NCBI GenBank assembly: GCA_947095535.1 | Contig: OX352774.1 | Coordinates: 213,826,965 to 213,890,964, forward strand | Source: Poecilobothrus nobilitatus | Taxonomy: Eukaryota > Arthropoda > Insecta > Diptera > Dolichopodidae | Direction: 5' to 3' | Length of the DNA stretch: 64,000 nt | Shown here: positions 1 to 13,486 of the stretch, piece after piece | Numbering within the stretch: the first letter of the stretch is position 1 | Layout of the letters: every line of letters begins with the position of its first letter | Made by a program: the position numbers and the translations under genes | The notes under the pieces: model-generated | The model's input: only the letters and a program-made list of their open reading frames with translations | Database searches by the model: none | Told to the model about the DNA's origin: nothing

Positions 1-363
1 AGTTTTTATGATATAACTATAAGTATTCAATAAAAGAATACATATATTAAATTGTGGTAGTAAAGTAAAGAAAATAAGTATATAATATAGTTTTTCTTTT
101 GAATTAAAAAAGGATTCGAAATTTTAGAACTTTTGACGTATTTAACTATGTGGTTACTTAGTCATAATCGAAAAAAAAGGGATCAGTTTTTTGTTGTTTT
201 CAAATTGAAAATATATACTTACATATATGTGTTATGTTTGTGTTAGGTGTTTTTTTTTTAGAGGCGGAGAACTTTAAGTCGAACTAAAACACAGAAAAAT
301 GTGTTTTAATATCCATTAAATTGGTTTTACTTGACAGATAATTTTATGACATTAATTTTTGAA

Positions 364-785
364 TATGATTTCAGGCATATACAATCTCTGCGGCTGGCAC
401 ATACATGGCGTAATCTGGAGGTCTAATTTTCACAAACTCTTTGCAGTAAATCAGGATGTATTTCGGCAATAACGCTTCGAATGTTGGCTTCCATGTGCTC
501 AATTATTTATCGTTTGTCGGCGTAGACGTGCGACTTTACATATTCCCAGAGAAAATAATCTAATGGGGTCAAATCGCACAAACGAGGTGGCCAGTTAACA
601 GGTCCATTTCGTGAAATTAATCGTTCGTCAAATGTTTCATTCAGTAAATTAATTGTGTTGTGCGCTGTGTGACATGTGGCGCGGTCCTGCTGAAACCACA
701 TTTATGCAATATTGCCTTCCAATTGAGGCACAAAACAGTTAGTAATCATGTCTCTGTTCCGCTCACTGTTGACTGTAACGTTCTG
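364..785 (-). pseudogene. mariner-like transposase relic (C-terminal part)
   Basis: The minus strand encodes a decayed C-terminal stretch of a Tc1/mariner-superfamily transposase. The open middle (507-701) has the QD-x-A-x-x-HTA motif around the second catalytic Asp and the NWPPR-x-CDLTPLDYFLW motif holding the third. 41 residues separate these two aspartates, which fits the DD41D (rosa-type) mariner spacing as I recall it. Reading frame resumes on both sides: upstream NVTVNSER...VPQLEG, downstream EANIRSVIAEI...LLQRVCEN. In-frame stops interrupt it before the middle block, after KR at 507, and where EN is followed by TAG. The N-terminal DNA-binding half and first catalytic Asp are not seen, and no terminal repeats were found. 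It is inactive. Superfamily is confident; the DD41D subgroup is inference from spacing. Confidence 0.85.
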
Positions 786-3700
786 ACCATTAAAAAAATA
801 ATTTTATTTTTAAAAGTTCACTAAAATTTTTAAAGGCAAGTATGATATTAATATTTTGGAAATTATTTTTAGTATTAATAAAGATCTTAAGAGCTGAGAA
901 CTTAGTTATGTAAAATTTTTCAGTAAAAAATTTTCATTTGTACTTTACTTAAGATTATGTGCAATTATCAAGTTGTACTTACATAAGTATAGTTACAACA
1001 TGTTTTTCGCTCCATGGTTTTTATTGGAATAAGTGATCTGGAATATTGAGTCGAACAAAAAATTTGTACGGGAGGGAGTGATCTATTTTCACCACTTTTT
1101 AAAAATTATTATTATTAAGGCTCCTTAACTATTTTTTAACCATAAGTAATTTAGTTTTATTTCGATAAAATTGGAAACAAATAAGACAGAATTGAAGCAG
1201 TTTCCTCTAGAGCTTTCGAGTTTAGTGTTATAAGGGTTTGAAAGACAAATATTACTAACAAACTATCAGTTTAAATCCTTTTATCATAAATTAATTAATT
1301 TAGTATCAAACAAGTAATATACTCGTAAGTAGCAGGATAAAAAGTCCACTGTTCACGCAATGTAATAAAATAACTATAAAAATTTCGGAAACGAAGAGAG
1401 CAGTTAAGCTGAAAAAATGAATTTATATTAAAAATGATTGAAGTAAAACTTTCGCTTTAAATTTTAGTACACAAGTAAGTACTTACTTTTTTTTTTTCTT
1501 TTACGCGTGACATGCACGTGTTTCGCCCGGATAGTGTTGGACTTTAATCAACCAAAAACCTCCTTTTTAAACTAAACTTTAGGTTGGGACCTTTGATACA
1601 AATGAATAGTTTGGTTTACAGAATAGGGATGTGGGAAGGATTCTTGGGGAAAAAAGGATTTAGGAAAAAAGCACTTATATCTATAAAAGCATACTTAACG
1701 CATACTTAAGCATACTTATGCATATGTATTTAAGCAGGCAATTTAAAGGTTCGTAACATTAAAGAGTTCTCATATTTTTTTCAATTTAAACTACACCTTT
1801 GTATCTATTTACAATTTTTTTTGGACCGTTACCATATTTTTATTTGATTACGTTTTGTTTAAAACAAAAAAAAAATGTTATTTGTTATTTTCTTAAACGT
1901 ATTTGATGTCGTGCTAAGTTTTTATTAAAATAGTTAATTAAGTAGTTATGCATGTACATACATATTTGTATATTTGCAATTGTACAAAATTTCAATAACT
2001 ACTTACTTACTTAAATAACTATAATATTTTTCTACTCGATACTTAAGATACTTATGCATAACTATATATATATATATATATATACAAGTATAAAAAAACA
2101 AGCATGTGCTTTTTCGCATACTTAATTGAAAAATGTTTTGATTTGATTTGCTATGCATTTGCAAATTAAAACAAAAAAAAAAAAAAAAATGTGTTAATTT
2201 TTGTTGAACTATGCATAGGTAACTAAGCACTTGTTTTCATATTTTATTTATCGTGGGAAATCGAATTTTCAATGGTGAAAATGAAATTCTTTCAATATTT
2301 TATTTTATTTCTATTTCTATTAAACATTGTTAAGAGCTTTCTATAATTATAAATTTATAATAAGTATTTATATACGTACGTACATATATGTACATATATG
2401 TATAACTACACAAAAACCTGTTAAAAAAAGTTATTTTTATTTATTTATTTGAGTATCTTTAGCATGAGTATTTAATTGTTTGTTTTTAAAATTGTTATGA
2501 TCAACTTTTATTTTATACTTACTTAAATATTTTTTTTTTTTATTTTGTTTTAATAACTAGAATGACAACTTTTTCTCTTATTTCTAAATTAATTTAAAAT
2601 TAAAACTTGTTTTTATGTATGTCCATGTATGTATGTACACTTAAGATAAAAAAGATTTATAGATGCAAAAAAAAAAAATATCTCAAAATCACTTACTTAT
2701 TATCTAAAAAAAAAATCTAGTTTAAATTTCAGTGAAATTAAATTGCGGAAAGAAAAAAAATTTTTTTGTTAAATACATATGTACATACTTGCTATGTATT
2801 TGCTTTTGAGGACAACGAATTAACAAATGCGAAACTGAATATGAATATATTAAGAATATTTTTTTATTTTTTATTTTTTCCATTACTTGAAGAAGGTGGT
2901 ATAGTATGTATTAAATTACGGAAATGTTTTCTTATAGGACGGATGTTTTTTTGTTTTTTTCCTTTTTTTTTTTGACAGATCATCATACATATTTTGAATA
3001 AAATCATTAACACTAATACATATGTACATACATAGAGTACTTAATCATTATTTTGATTTTTATTTTACTTTAGTACCTACATATTTATAAATTTTGCAAA
3101 AAAAATATCTTCTTAAATTAATATAATATGTACATATATATATGTATGTAGATAGGTATTTACTATTTTCATATAATTATAGTTATTTGTTCTTCATGCT
3201 TAAAAGAAGACCATTAATTATAAAGTAGCTATTATAAGTTTTATATGAATAAGCAAGAAGTTAATAAATAAGTAAATTTTCTAAATCGATAGTTCCGGTC
3301 GAGTAATAATTAAAAATATCCAAAGTTAAAAGTTTTTTTTTATTTTATTATGTATGTATATGTATTTATTAACAAAAAAATATACATATGTACATGTATA
3401 TTAGTATTTAAATTCTTTTCAACCGAGGTCTTCTAATAGATATTTTTGAAGTTTACAAGAATTACTCAAATTTTTATTTTTATTAGTTATTTAAAAAAAA
3501 AAAAAAAAACAAAAGGTGATAAATTTATAAAAAAAAAATAATCAGGGACGTTAAATTGATTGAGTAAAATTTACACAGGAAATAACTAGTAAATATAAGT
3601 AGTTAAGACGTTGTTATGTTAATAAATGCTTATAAATATTCAAGGAAAAATTAGTTAAATGGTTTTGATTTTTTGAATTAATATATTACATTGTTTTGGA

Positions 3701-6700
3701 AATAAGAGTATTCTTAATTAAAAATTTAAGAAGAAAACGCATAAAAGAATATGATATTAATACTAACTTTATGCGTTGCCTCGAAATTGGTTCATCTCAA
3801 CATTAAATACATATATACAACATGTAGGCATAAAGGACCTATAAAAAGTACTTAGTACTTATTAAATATCAATACTGTCAATACTGTACTTATATACTTA
3901 TTTAGAGCAACTAAATAATAAATAAATAGTTAAATAGTTCATTAGGGCGATTAAAATCTAAAACTATTTATTAAGTTAAATAATTTAATATATTAGACTT
4001 ACTTAAGTTAATTAAGTAGTTCTATTAGACGTTTTATTTTAGAAGTGTTTCGTTCTTCAACATTACTGAATTCTTTAGTAGTTACTACGCTTGTATTACA
4101 GCGCCTGTATTGTCTAAACAACTTCTACTTTAAACTTTTTACTTATGTAAGATTAAATATATGTATAAAATTTTATAAAAATTATCTGTGAAGTATGAAA
4201 CTAATTAAAAATTTTTCTTTTTTCCTTAACGCACACTTTTTTAATGAAATTTCTTGAAAAAGGAAAAAGTTTTTCAAAATTTTAATGAAACCACCATTGC
4301 ATATATAGTTATATACTTCCTTATATAGGTTTTTACTTGTTTATTATTTATAAATAAGTTAACATATTTATTTAAAAAAAAATTGATACAACGGTATTGT
4401 TATATGCCAATACTCAACAGTTGTATCATACAAAAAATTACTCTGGAAAGTAAAATTTTGTTTTAGGAATGTTTCGTCTTTCACATGTTAATATTTAATC
4501 GAATTTTAATTTTCAATATAAAATCAATGTTACTATGTAAAAGAAAGTTAATTATACTTATTTACTCTGAAAAAATTATTTTACTATATACATATAAGAA
4601 TTTGAACTTTGAATAGTACAGAATAATAAGAAGTACAGAAAATAATAATTTATTATATAAGTATGCACTTGTAAATTTTAGTTGATTGATCTTTTAAGAT
4701 TTGATAATGAGTTCACCTTGAGTGATCGATCCTATAAACGATTTAATTTCTTTGAATTTTTCTATGCTGATAGCTATTATTTAAATCAAGGATATAAGAT
4801 AAGACTATATTGTATTAAATGGTGACTGCAATATAAAAATTCTAAATTCTACTTGTTAGATTCTAACTATTTAAAGATGTGAGGATTACATATAATAGTT
4901 TGAATTTCTAAATTAAAATCAAATTATGATTCATTGTTAAGTATGCCAATCTTACTAACATTTTATTTGTATAACAACATCCCTGAAAAATTTTTAACAT
5001 TCCTTTTCACATCTTAAACGATTGATTTTTTTTTTTGTTTTTGTTTGAATAGCCACTGATTTTTTTTTATCATAAATTTATTAAAGTTGGGGAGATTTCA
5101 TGTTTCTACATGTTTTTGATTTGAGATACAAAGTTATATCTATATATAGCTACATACATATGTATAAATTCATATAACTTAAAATAAATGTAGCATTCAA
5201 CATATGTTTTTAAGTAGATATATTTATGTAGATACATAAATGCTGGTATTGTGCTCCATATGCATATAAAAAGAAATATAAAATACTTACTGACTACTGA
5301 GTCAAAACATAATTTTAAAGCTAAATATATAAGAAGTAAGTATTATTTATATATTTTGCATATACATACATATATACGTAAATATGTATATTCAATTTCT
5401 TTATAATATATTTTATTTATTACGAGTCTTCTGCCTCATGTTTCAACCATTGTTAAAAGAGGTGATAGGTAAATAATATTAAAATTTACATGCTATGATG
5501 AAAAAAAAAAACAAATTTATGTATTTTTATATTTTTCTATATTTAATTTTGTATGTGGGGAACAAATTGAATTCAATTTCCGTTGGTGTAATCATTTTAT
5601 TTAGGTACTTATGTTCATATATGTTATATGTATATGTATATATATATGTAATATTATATATAAATATGTACATATGAGTAGGTATAGTATTAAATAGTTT
5701 TGTTGTATATTATTGTGGTATGTTAAATATTAATTGTGTATAAGAATGAACATATGTTTGTATATTTGATTGTAATCATATCATATAAAGTACACTAAGT
5801 ACTTTGTACCCTAAATATCTTTTTTATTTTTCATTTTAAATCAGTTTTTGGCTTAATTTTTATTTTTTGTTGAGTTTTTATTTTTTTTTTTGGTTTTTGC
5901 TGTTTGTTGAGTGTTTTTTTTTTCTCTGAGTCATTTTAGATTATTTTATGCTTTGGTGTTTTTTTTTTAGTTTTTTTTTTATCTCTTTTACCTTGCCTTA
6001 GTTTAAATAATATGGATTTACCCTAGTAAAATTGTAAGTATTGAAATTTTAGTATATTTGTTACCTACTATTATTTTATGCGACTGTCTGTGTTTTATTT
6101 TGATGATTTTGCTTCTGGTCAATGATTATGTAGTAACAATATCTTTAGTATAAATAGTTACTGATGGTGATGTTGATAATGCTTTTTTAAGTTGGTGGTA
6201 TATAATATATTAGATTTTGGTGTTTATTTTAAGTTTTATTTTTTTTTATTTTTTTGTTTTTACCTATTTATTATTAAGGTAATCTTTCACCTGAATAAAA
6301 TAAGTAATTTGAATATTTATTTATCTGACTTGTAATCCAGTATTTCGTTTTAGTCTTTGATTTTAATTTTTTTTTTGTTTTTTGTTTTAAGACTTGTTAG
6401 AATTTATTGGAGTAGAAGTTTTAATTTAGAATAACTGACTAGTTAGTTAAGTAATTAATTACTTATTGCCTAATAAATAATTTATTTTTGTGAAGAGATT
6501 AAATATAGAAGAGATTTAAATAACATATACTTACATAGGTATTTAAAATTAAAAGTTTGAAGATTTTAAAATTTTTTAAAATATGTACATACATATGTAA
6601 CTCTTAATAAGAAATTGTCTGCATTAATTATTGTAGAAAAATTTAAAATTAAGTTTTTGCATGTTAAATGCGAAATAATTTTATTAAGTAAGTAAATAAC

Positions 6701-7492
6701 TATAAGTATATTTAGGTACAGGTACTTAGGTGTGTTAATTTTATTTTAAGTGTTTTCGAATTCTTAACTACAATTCAGATATTTTTATAACAAGTAAGTA
6801 CCTATGTATAATAGTCTTATTAATATTTCAATTAATGTATATGTAACTAACTATATATGTATATACATAAGTTACACAACAGATTTAACTAAGTAACTTT
6901 TTCATACCTTTATTGTTTTATACTTTAAGATTTTTCAAAATCGACGGATATTTTATACTTATCCATAATAAAGTGTGTCTACATTTATATTTATAATATT
7001 TAGTACATATACTAAAGTACATAAATTATAACTAAGTACTTAAGTACTTGCTTTGAAATTGTTTACGTTTTCTCAGTGTCAATAATTTTCATTCAAAATC
7101 GGTTAAATTTGTTATCCGATACATACTTACTTAACTAAGTATGTAGATAATTCTGTACTATTTTTTTAAATTAATTAAATATTTATTATACTTAAATACT
7201 TACTTACTTATATTAAGTAATTAATTATAATATTTTATTAAGAATTTTTTTTTTTGGAGTAAGTAGGTATTTACATTTTGTGCAATATAAGTACTTATAT
7301 ATTTATACATTTAAGTGCTTTTAGCCAGAGTAGTATACGAGTAGTATACGAATGAATTTTAAAATAGTGATAAATAATCATGAGTACTTAAACGTTCTTG
7401 ATGATACTTTCATTGTATACTGTTTAGGGCGATACTTACTTACTATAAAAAATGTTTTGCATTGCTAACTAAGCATATGCACTTATAAAAGC
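786..7492. other. AT-rich non-coding stretch
   Basis: No supportable gene. It is dominated by A/T runs, (TA)n (for example 2062-2084), TACATATGTA-like palindromes and many TAAGTA/TACTTA words. Short open frames here are low-complexity and lack family motifs. Apart from the repeat at about 1520-1600 I see nothing specific. Confidence 0.6.
1520..1602 (+). repeat. dispersed repeat family R1, copy 1
   Basis: This stretch is more GC-rich than its surroundings. It matches, in opposite orientation, the segment at about 26755-26840. Shared blocks in order are GGATAGTGTTG, an ACTTTAA block, AACCAAAA, CTTT(T)(A)AA and AACTTTAGG. The order and spacing of blocks argue for homology rather than chance. 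Ends of the element are not defined. Confidence 0.55.
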
Positions 7493-7521
7493 TTATAAAA
7501 GATATAAAACCGTATACTTAC

Positions 7522-7652
7522 TTTGTGAATTGTACGCTAGTTGATAGGATAAGGCGGTCCTGTCTAAAACATGTTTGAATAGAGCTTTTTCAATGACGGT
7601 TCTACCTGTAGCATCTTTTAATGTATAAAATATAAAATCGCTTTGAGAGGAA
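7522..7652 (-). CDS. candidate internal exon of an unidentified host gene
   Basis: On the minus strand a pyrimidine-rich acceptor (TTCTCACTTTCTACAAG) ends at 7653, and a consensus donor, AAA followed by GTAAGTAT, starts at 7521. The 131 nt between them are open in one frame (1 nt + 43 codons + 1 nt) and more GC-rich than the flanks. They encode a mixed-composition peptide containing FYTLKDATGRTVIEKALFKH and LSYQLAYNSQ, quite unlike the K/N/F/Y-rich random frames elsewhere in the window. I do not recognise the protein. The incoming phase (one nucleotide completes a codon) fits the mini-exon candidate at 61958-61997. If real, the surrounding DNA is intron. It could still be a chance ORF: there is no homology evidence. 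Confidence 0.4.
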
Positions 7653-7742
7653 CTTGTAGAAAGTGAGAACTTTGTATAGGTATATAATGATACAAAAGTC
7701 AAAAATATATTTATGTTAAAGTATAAGTGTATGAACTATATA

Positions 7743-7837
7743 TACTTAAGTACTTACTTAACAGTTAACTAAAGTACTTAAGTACTTACTTAACAGTTAA
7801 CTAAAGTACTTAAGTACTTACTTAACAGTTACTTAAC
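7743..7837. repeat. tandem repeat, 32-bp unit x 3
   Basis: Three near-perfect copies of a 32-bp unit (ACTTAAGTACTTACTTAACA followed by GTTAACTAAAGT) start at 7743, 7775 and 7807; the last is partial. The unit is built from self-complementary ACTTAAGT and GTTAAC words that are also common singly across the first 16 kb. Confidence 0.85.
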
Positions 7838-10800
7838 TATAATTTTCCAACTATAAAATTGTGTAGTCTATAAAAATAATGCAGCGTTTGTTAAGTACAT
7901 AAGTATATAAGTATTACTTATTGTATGATTTTTTAAATAAAATTAAATAAAAAACTAATACTTAGTTAAATATTTGAAGTCTAAAAAAATTAGTTTAAAA
8001 ACTTAAGTATAAGTAAGTAAGTAGGTAGTTATTTTTATTTTAAATTTTTCTTCAATTAAGTATTTATTTTTTCAAGTAATTTTTATTAATTTGATTTAAA
8101 ATGCAATGAAAATAAGTACTTGTAAGTACTTAAAATGTTTCGTAAGTAGTTTGTTAAATTGCCTATACCAATGAAAATAAATAAATAAAAAAAATATACT
8201 TATATACATATATATGTATATATATATATGTATAATAGTTGACTAGTTAACTAATGAAACACTTAAGATTTGAAAATGTCATTAGTAAAAGAAAAAGTGA
8301 ATGTTTTTTTTTCTTCATTACTTATTTTACATTTTAATTAAAATTCTTTACTTAGTAGTTATAAATTAATTCATGTGCCCTAATTAAGTATAAAAAAAAA
8401 TATTTATATACGTAACTATTTAATATTTATTTACATATGTATATATATATATATATATAACTATATATAAAATATTTATTTATTTACTTGCCAAAATATT
8501 ATTACAGAAATGAATGAAAACTTACTACTTAAGAGTTAACTTTAAAAAGTTAGTAAATTTTTTTTAATTAACTAAGTACTTTTTTGTTTTATTTCACAAT
8601 TTAGTTAAAAAAAATAAAAACTTTTTTCAAAAGTAGTTAATAGAAGAAAATCTTTAAATTAAATTCTTAATTTTAAGTAAGTAAGTATATTTAGTTATTT
8701 TTGTGATCATGTCATAAAATTATTGCTTTTAAAATTTAAATCCTTTTTTATAATATAAGTTATTTAAATTTTGCATAAGTAAGTATATGAATAAGTACCT
8801 ATGTAGTAAATGTACATATAAGTAAGTATATTTATATATATTTATTTGATAATTTTTATTTTTTTTATTCTAAAGTAAACTTTTTAGAGAAACTTATATC
8901 TAGGTAGCTGTATAAGTATATAGTATTTCACGAATATCAATTTTCTTTTTTCTATACTTAACGATTATTTTTAAAAATTATTTCTATTTAAAACGATAGA
9001 ATAATGGGAGTAATTTTATTTTTGTTTCATAACAAATATTTAAAAAATAATTTTTCTTTACTTTTAATATGATTAGTATTTAAATACTCTAAATACTTAC
9101 TTATGAAACTTTTCCGAAAAGTTAACAAAAGCATGTTAATAAAAATCCAAAATTATGTTAATAAAAAATTTAAAAAAATTTATAAAAAATATGACCTAGC
9201 AGTAGTAACGTACCCTATAAACTGACTAACTATAATTAAAATGTACATTCTGCTAGAAATCGCCAAAATATGATAATTAAGCCGATTTTTTTTCAAATTT
9301 GACGACAAGATGTAACTATATAAGTATTTATCTATAAGTAGTTCCGTAACAACAAATTATCTTGAAGTGAAATTTGTATGTCCTATCGCAGATAAGGATC
9401 TTAGTTAAATTATCATATTTTAAAAAAAACATAAGTATCACAGTTTTAAACAACTAGCTTTAAGTACTTACCTTAGTTAAAAAATTCTTAATTTTGTAGT
9501 TATGGTTTTACACAAGTGACTTTTTCAGTTAGAATGTTAACAGTACTAATTATTCAAGCAGTTATGTATAACTAAATAATTGGTTATATAATTCAGGATT
9601 AATGAATAAATTGATGTAACAAGTATATTATATGATTAAGGGTCAAAAAATAGGTTATCGCTTGTTTCAATATTTTAATTACTACCTCATTCGCCTCTTC
9701 TTCAACAAATCAAAGTATCATCTAGTTGATGTATATCTATATATTGGTTCATAGTTTAATACATAAGAATTTGTAATATAAGTAACTATTTATGTATATG
9801 TAAGTAAATAGAAATGAAAAAAAAGACTTTATATATTTGGCTTTGCATATTATGTTAATTTTGTATTAAAGTAAAACTTAGTAAGATTCTGTATGAAAAT
9901 ACATGGAACAAAAAATTTCTATTTTGCTTGATGTCATCCATCTTTTATCTTGTTCTTCGTCTTTGAACTTATCTTTGTAACTATTTATATATGCACTTAA
10001 TTAGTTAATTGAGCATTTACTTTATTATTATCCAATTTCTCCTCGCTTAGTCTCGAAACGTATTAGTAAGAAAAATATTTTCCAAAATTTGCATAAAATT
10101 TTTAATAACTAACTATAGGTACTTATTATTTTTTTTGTCACTATTCTATATTTAGTCATACATTTTATTCTTTTGTATTTTTTTCTTTTTTTTGGATTAA
10201 AATTTGCTTCGTTTCTTAATTCTTTATTTTAAATTTTTTAAAGTTCTAAAAAACAAAAAAAAATCAAAATCTGTAGATATATATATAGCATACGTATGTA
10301 AATCTATAACAATATTCAATATTAAAAGTTAAGCCAAAATAAAAGAATACTTTTTCTTTTATGTTTTATTCATTCATTCATTTGCCCTAATTTCGGGTCT
10401 CTGAACTGAATTCTTTTTCTAAAATTTCTTGAATTAAAATTCATTTTATGTTTTGTATTTAGAATGACCATTTTCATTTAATTTGTCAGGACACAATTTG
10501 TAGTTAAGTACTTATTTAATTTTATAAGTATAAATACTTAAGTATTTATTTTTTTTAAATATTGTTTGCAATGAAATTGAAGGTAACTTACTTACTTTTA
10601 AATGTTAAATTATTAAATTGAAATTGATTTTGTGAAAATTGATGTATTTTAATGTCACTGGATACCTATATCTGTACAGGAAAAACGTCAAAGTTTATAA
10701 GTAATTTTACAAAATATTTAAGTAACTACTTATATAACTAAGTATTTAAAGTAGTTTCTTATGAAAAAAAGCAATTATAAAATTACTTTGTTCTAAATAC

Positions 10801-11789
10801 TTAAGTATTTAAATTGACATCACTGGAAAATGAAAATATTTTTTTGGTTTTCGACATTTTAAGAAATAGTTACTTATATTTAGCTTTTATATTTTAGGAA
10901 ATTTAAATAGTAAGTTGAACAAAGGAGATGTAATCGGTCATACCGTGAGGGAATCAAAAAAAAATTTACCTAAACAGTCCTTCAAATGGAAGGACTGTAA
11001 AAGATCTAAGAAAACTTGGAGAATAACCGTTTTAGCTTTGACAAGGAAGATATAACTACAAATCAAATGCCTGACCAATGATCAGAATTAGTGGAAAGAA
11101 TTTGTGAACGCCTTATGAAGCAATTAGGTATGCTAAAGCAAATAGAAGAAAAGAAAAAAAAACAATTGTTTAAAAAATAATTAAGAACTGCAAATCGAGG
11201 TTCCCTTAATTGTAGGTATCTATGAACAATGAACCTGAAATATACAAGTACTTAGTTGAGTTAGTTTTTTGCTACAAAAATGTTTGTTTACACTTTTGTA
11301 TGTTATTGTATTGAATTTATAGCTAATACTTAAGTATTGAATTAAGTATTTTTTAAGAAAGTGATATTAACTATTTACTCAAAAAGGCATTTTTTTTTTT
11401 GAAACATTTAAATAAGTGAAATAAGCATTAAACAAATATTTTACATAAAATATTTAATTAAATAGTATTATAGGTAAGTACTTAGTTATTTAATTATTTT
11501 CGTAATCGAAAATTTACATTAACTACATAAATAGTTTTATATAATACTTACTTAATAATTCACATATAAGTAAATATATAAGTATGTATAACAATCATTT
11601 AAATATACTTACAATATTTATTATTTCGCATTGTCATTTGTGAGCCCATAATAAGCACTAGTTATTAATTTTAAAATTATAAGTACCATAAATTTATCAT
11701 GAATATTATATTATGGTCACTCTAATCTATAGTAACTTAATGTGCTCGATTATTATTTTTATTATTATTGTATCTACAAATACATGTAA
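7838..11789. other. AT-rich non-coding stretch
   Basis: No supportable gene. It holds simple sequence and TAAGTA/TACTTA words. A 10-bp perfect hairpin at 10974-10998 (ACAGTCCTTC / GAAGGACTGT, 5-nt loop) lies in a slightly GC-richer patch at about 10920-11130. That patch has a short Glu/Lys-rich open frame at its end that I cannot assign. Confidence 0.5.

Positions 11790-11859
<70 letters not shown>
11790..11859. repeat. (TA)n microsatellite, about 35 units
   Basis: Uninterrupted TA dinucleotides for about 70 bp, followed at about 11896-11938 by a second microsatellite of TTTA units. Low-complexity frames called through these are artefacts. Confidence 0.95.
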
Positions 11860-11861
<2 letters not shown>

Positions 11862-11904
11862 ATGGATACAATTCCTTATTTATTTTCTTACTTATTTATT
11901 TCAT

Positions 11905-11935
<31 letters not shown>

Positions 11936-12940
11936 TTTTGTATTTAACATATATAAGTATATATATATAACATATAACTTACGTATATATGTACATAAAT
12001 GTATAACTATAACTAACTTTTTCAATATATTTTATTGTTTGATTTTTTTCGTTTTTTACCTAAAAATCTTTTCTACCTTTATTTCGTATTTTAACAAAGC
12101 AAAAAAAAAAGTTCTGAATCTAAAATTTATAAAATATATACGTATATAAGTATTTATATTATATATAAGTATATATACGAATTACAATGAATATGTAAAT
12201 TTTATAAAATTGTGATAATCTTTTTCTTTTCGCAATTTGCAAAACAAAAAAAAAGCGAAAATTAAATTCACAAATAGTTACTTATACAAATACATAAAAA
12301 TATATGTTTAGAAGTATGTACATACATATATATAATATATTCTTAGGTATACATATTTAACATAATTTTAAAATTTTCAAAAAAAAAAAAAAAAAAAAGA
12401 AAAAGTGATGTGTTGTGTTGTGTACTAAAAGAGTGATAGGTAGTGGTGATAAAATTGAAATTTTATACGTATCTGATACATTAAAACGTTTACTGTGAAC
12501 ATGCATTACATACGATTGGGGTACGTACGTATGGCAAAAAAATATTGTAAAAAAATACAAAAGATTGGAAAAAAATTGAGGTGAAGATGAACAAAACAAA
12601 AAAAAACAAGTCTTATACTTACAACTAAAATTCATATATTTGATGGATAAAATTGAAAAGTTTAATTTTTTGCGCCCTAAAACGTATATACATATATACT
12701 TATATACATATAATTTATATATTCATTCTTAAGGTTTACACTATAAGTAAGTACAATGATAAAATTTAGTATGTTCTTTTTATGCATTGGTTAAAATAAA
12801 AAATTTTGAATGTTTTGAAAAAGTTGTTGTACTTAGAAGCTAATTATGAATTTTAAAAAGACGTGAGCTGAGAAATTTAAAGCTTTTGTATTCAGGAATA
12901 AATCGTATGCGTTTCTTATAATATTATGTAACTATAATAC

Positions 12941-13060
12941 AGGGCCGTATTAAGACATATAGATGCTCTAAGCACTGAAAAAAAAATTACATCAGTAGTT
13001 ACTCTTTAAAACGCACTTTCGCAGTTTAGTGATGTAAAATTATTGACACTACTCCTCAAA
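12941..13060. repeat. possible hAT-type transposon end
   Basis: Starts CAGGGCCGTATTAAGACATA, continuing towards a CTCTAAGCAC block, in a locally GC-richer patch. CAGGGCCGGATTAAG-type termini are known from hAT elements. No second terminus, target duplication or transposase was found, so this is a weak call. Confidence 0.25.
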
Positions 13061-13398
13061 ATGTCTTTTAAAAGAAAACATACCACATTTTGCGAAGATT
13101 TATCCATATGTATTTATATTCATGTATTATGAATATATAGACATTTTCATAAAGAACCTATGATTAGGCAACAAGAAATCGGATCAGCATGATTTAAAAA
13201 AAAACTCGCCGATTTTGTAGTAGAACTTAAATATGTATACTTAGCGAAAAAATAAAGTTCAAATTTTAAGCTCTCTCCAAAAAATCGCCCCCAAAACTTA
13301 TGGTGCCACTTTTCGGAACTTTTTTAATTTTTTTTTCTTTTTTTGTTTTTATTACAGTATAGCTATCACATCGGTCTGAATTTTGGGTTTCAAGATAC

Positions 13399-13452
13399 GG
13401 GGACTTCTCCAAAATAAGAGTCAGTAATTATAAAAGGCATCATTTATAAAAG
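13399..13452 (+). promoter_or_regulatory. putative core promoter with kappaB-like site
   Basis: GGGGACTTCTCC (13399-13410) is close to, but not a perfect match for, the insect Rel/NF-kappaB consensus. It lies 19 bp upstream of TATAAAAGG (13429-13437); a second TATAAAAG follows at 13445-13452. The ATG of the small ORF starts at 13487, a spacing common in compact insect genes for secreted peptides. No strong initiator match was seen. Two good TATA boxes have limited weight in AT-rich DNA. Confidence 0.3.
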
Positions 13453-13486
13453 TGAAATTGTATCTTTAACAATTAGTTATTCTAAA

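Noticed and set aside
11713..12149. Frames rich in Tyr-Ile and Leu-Phe-Ile-Tyr
   Set aside because: Direct translation of (TA)n and (TTTA)n microsatellites.
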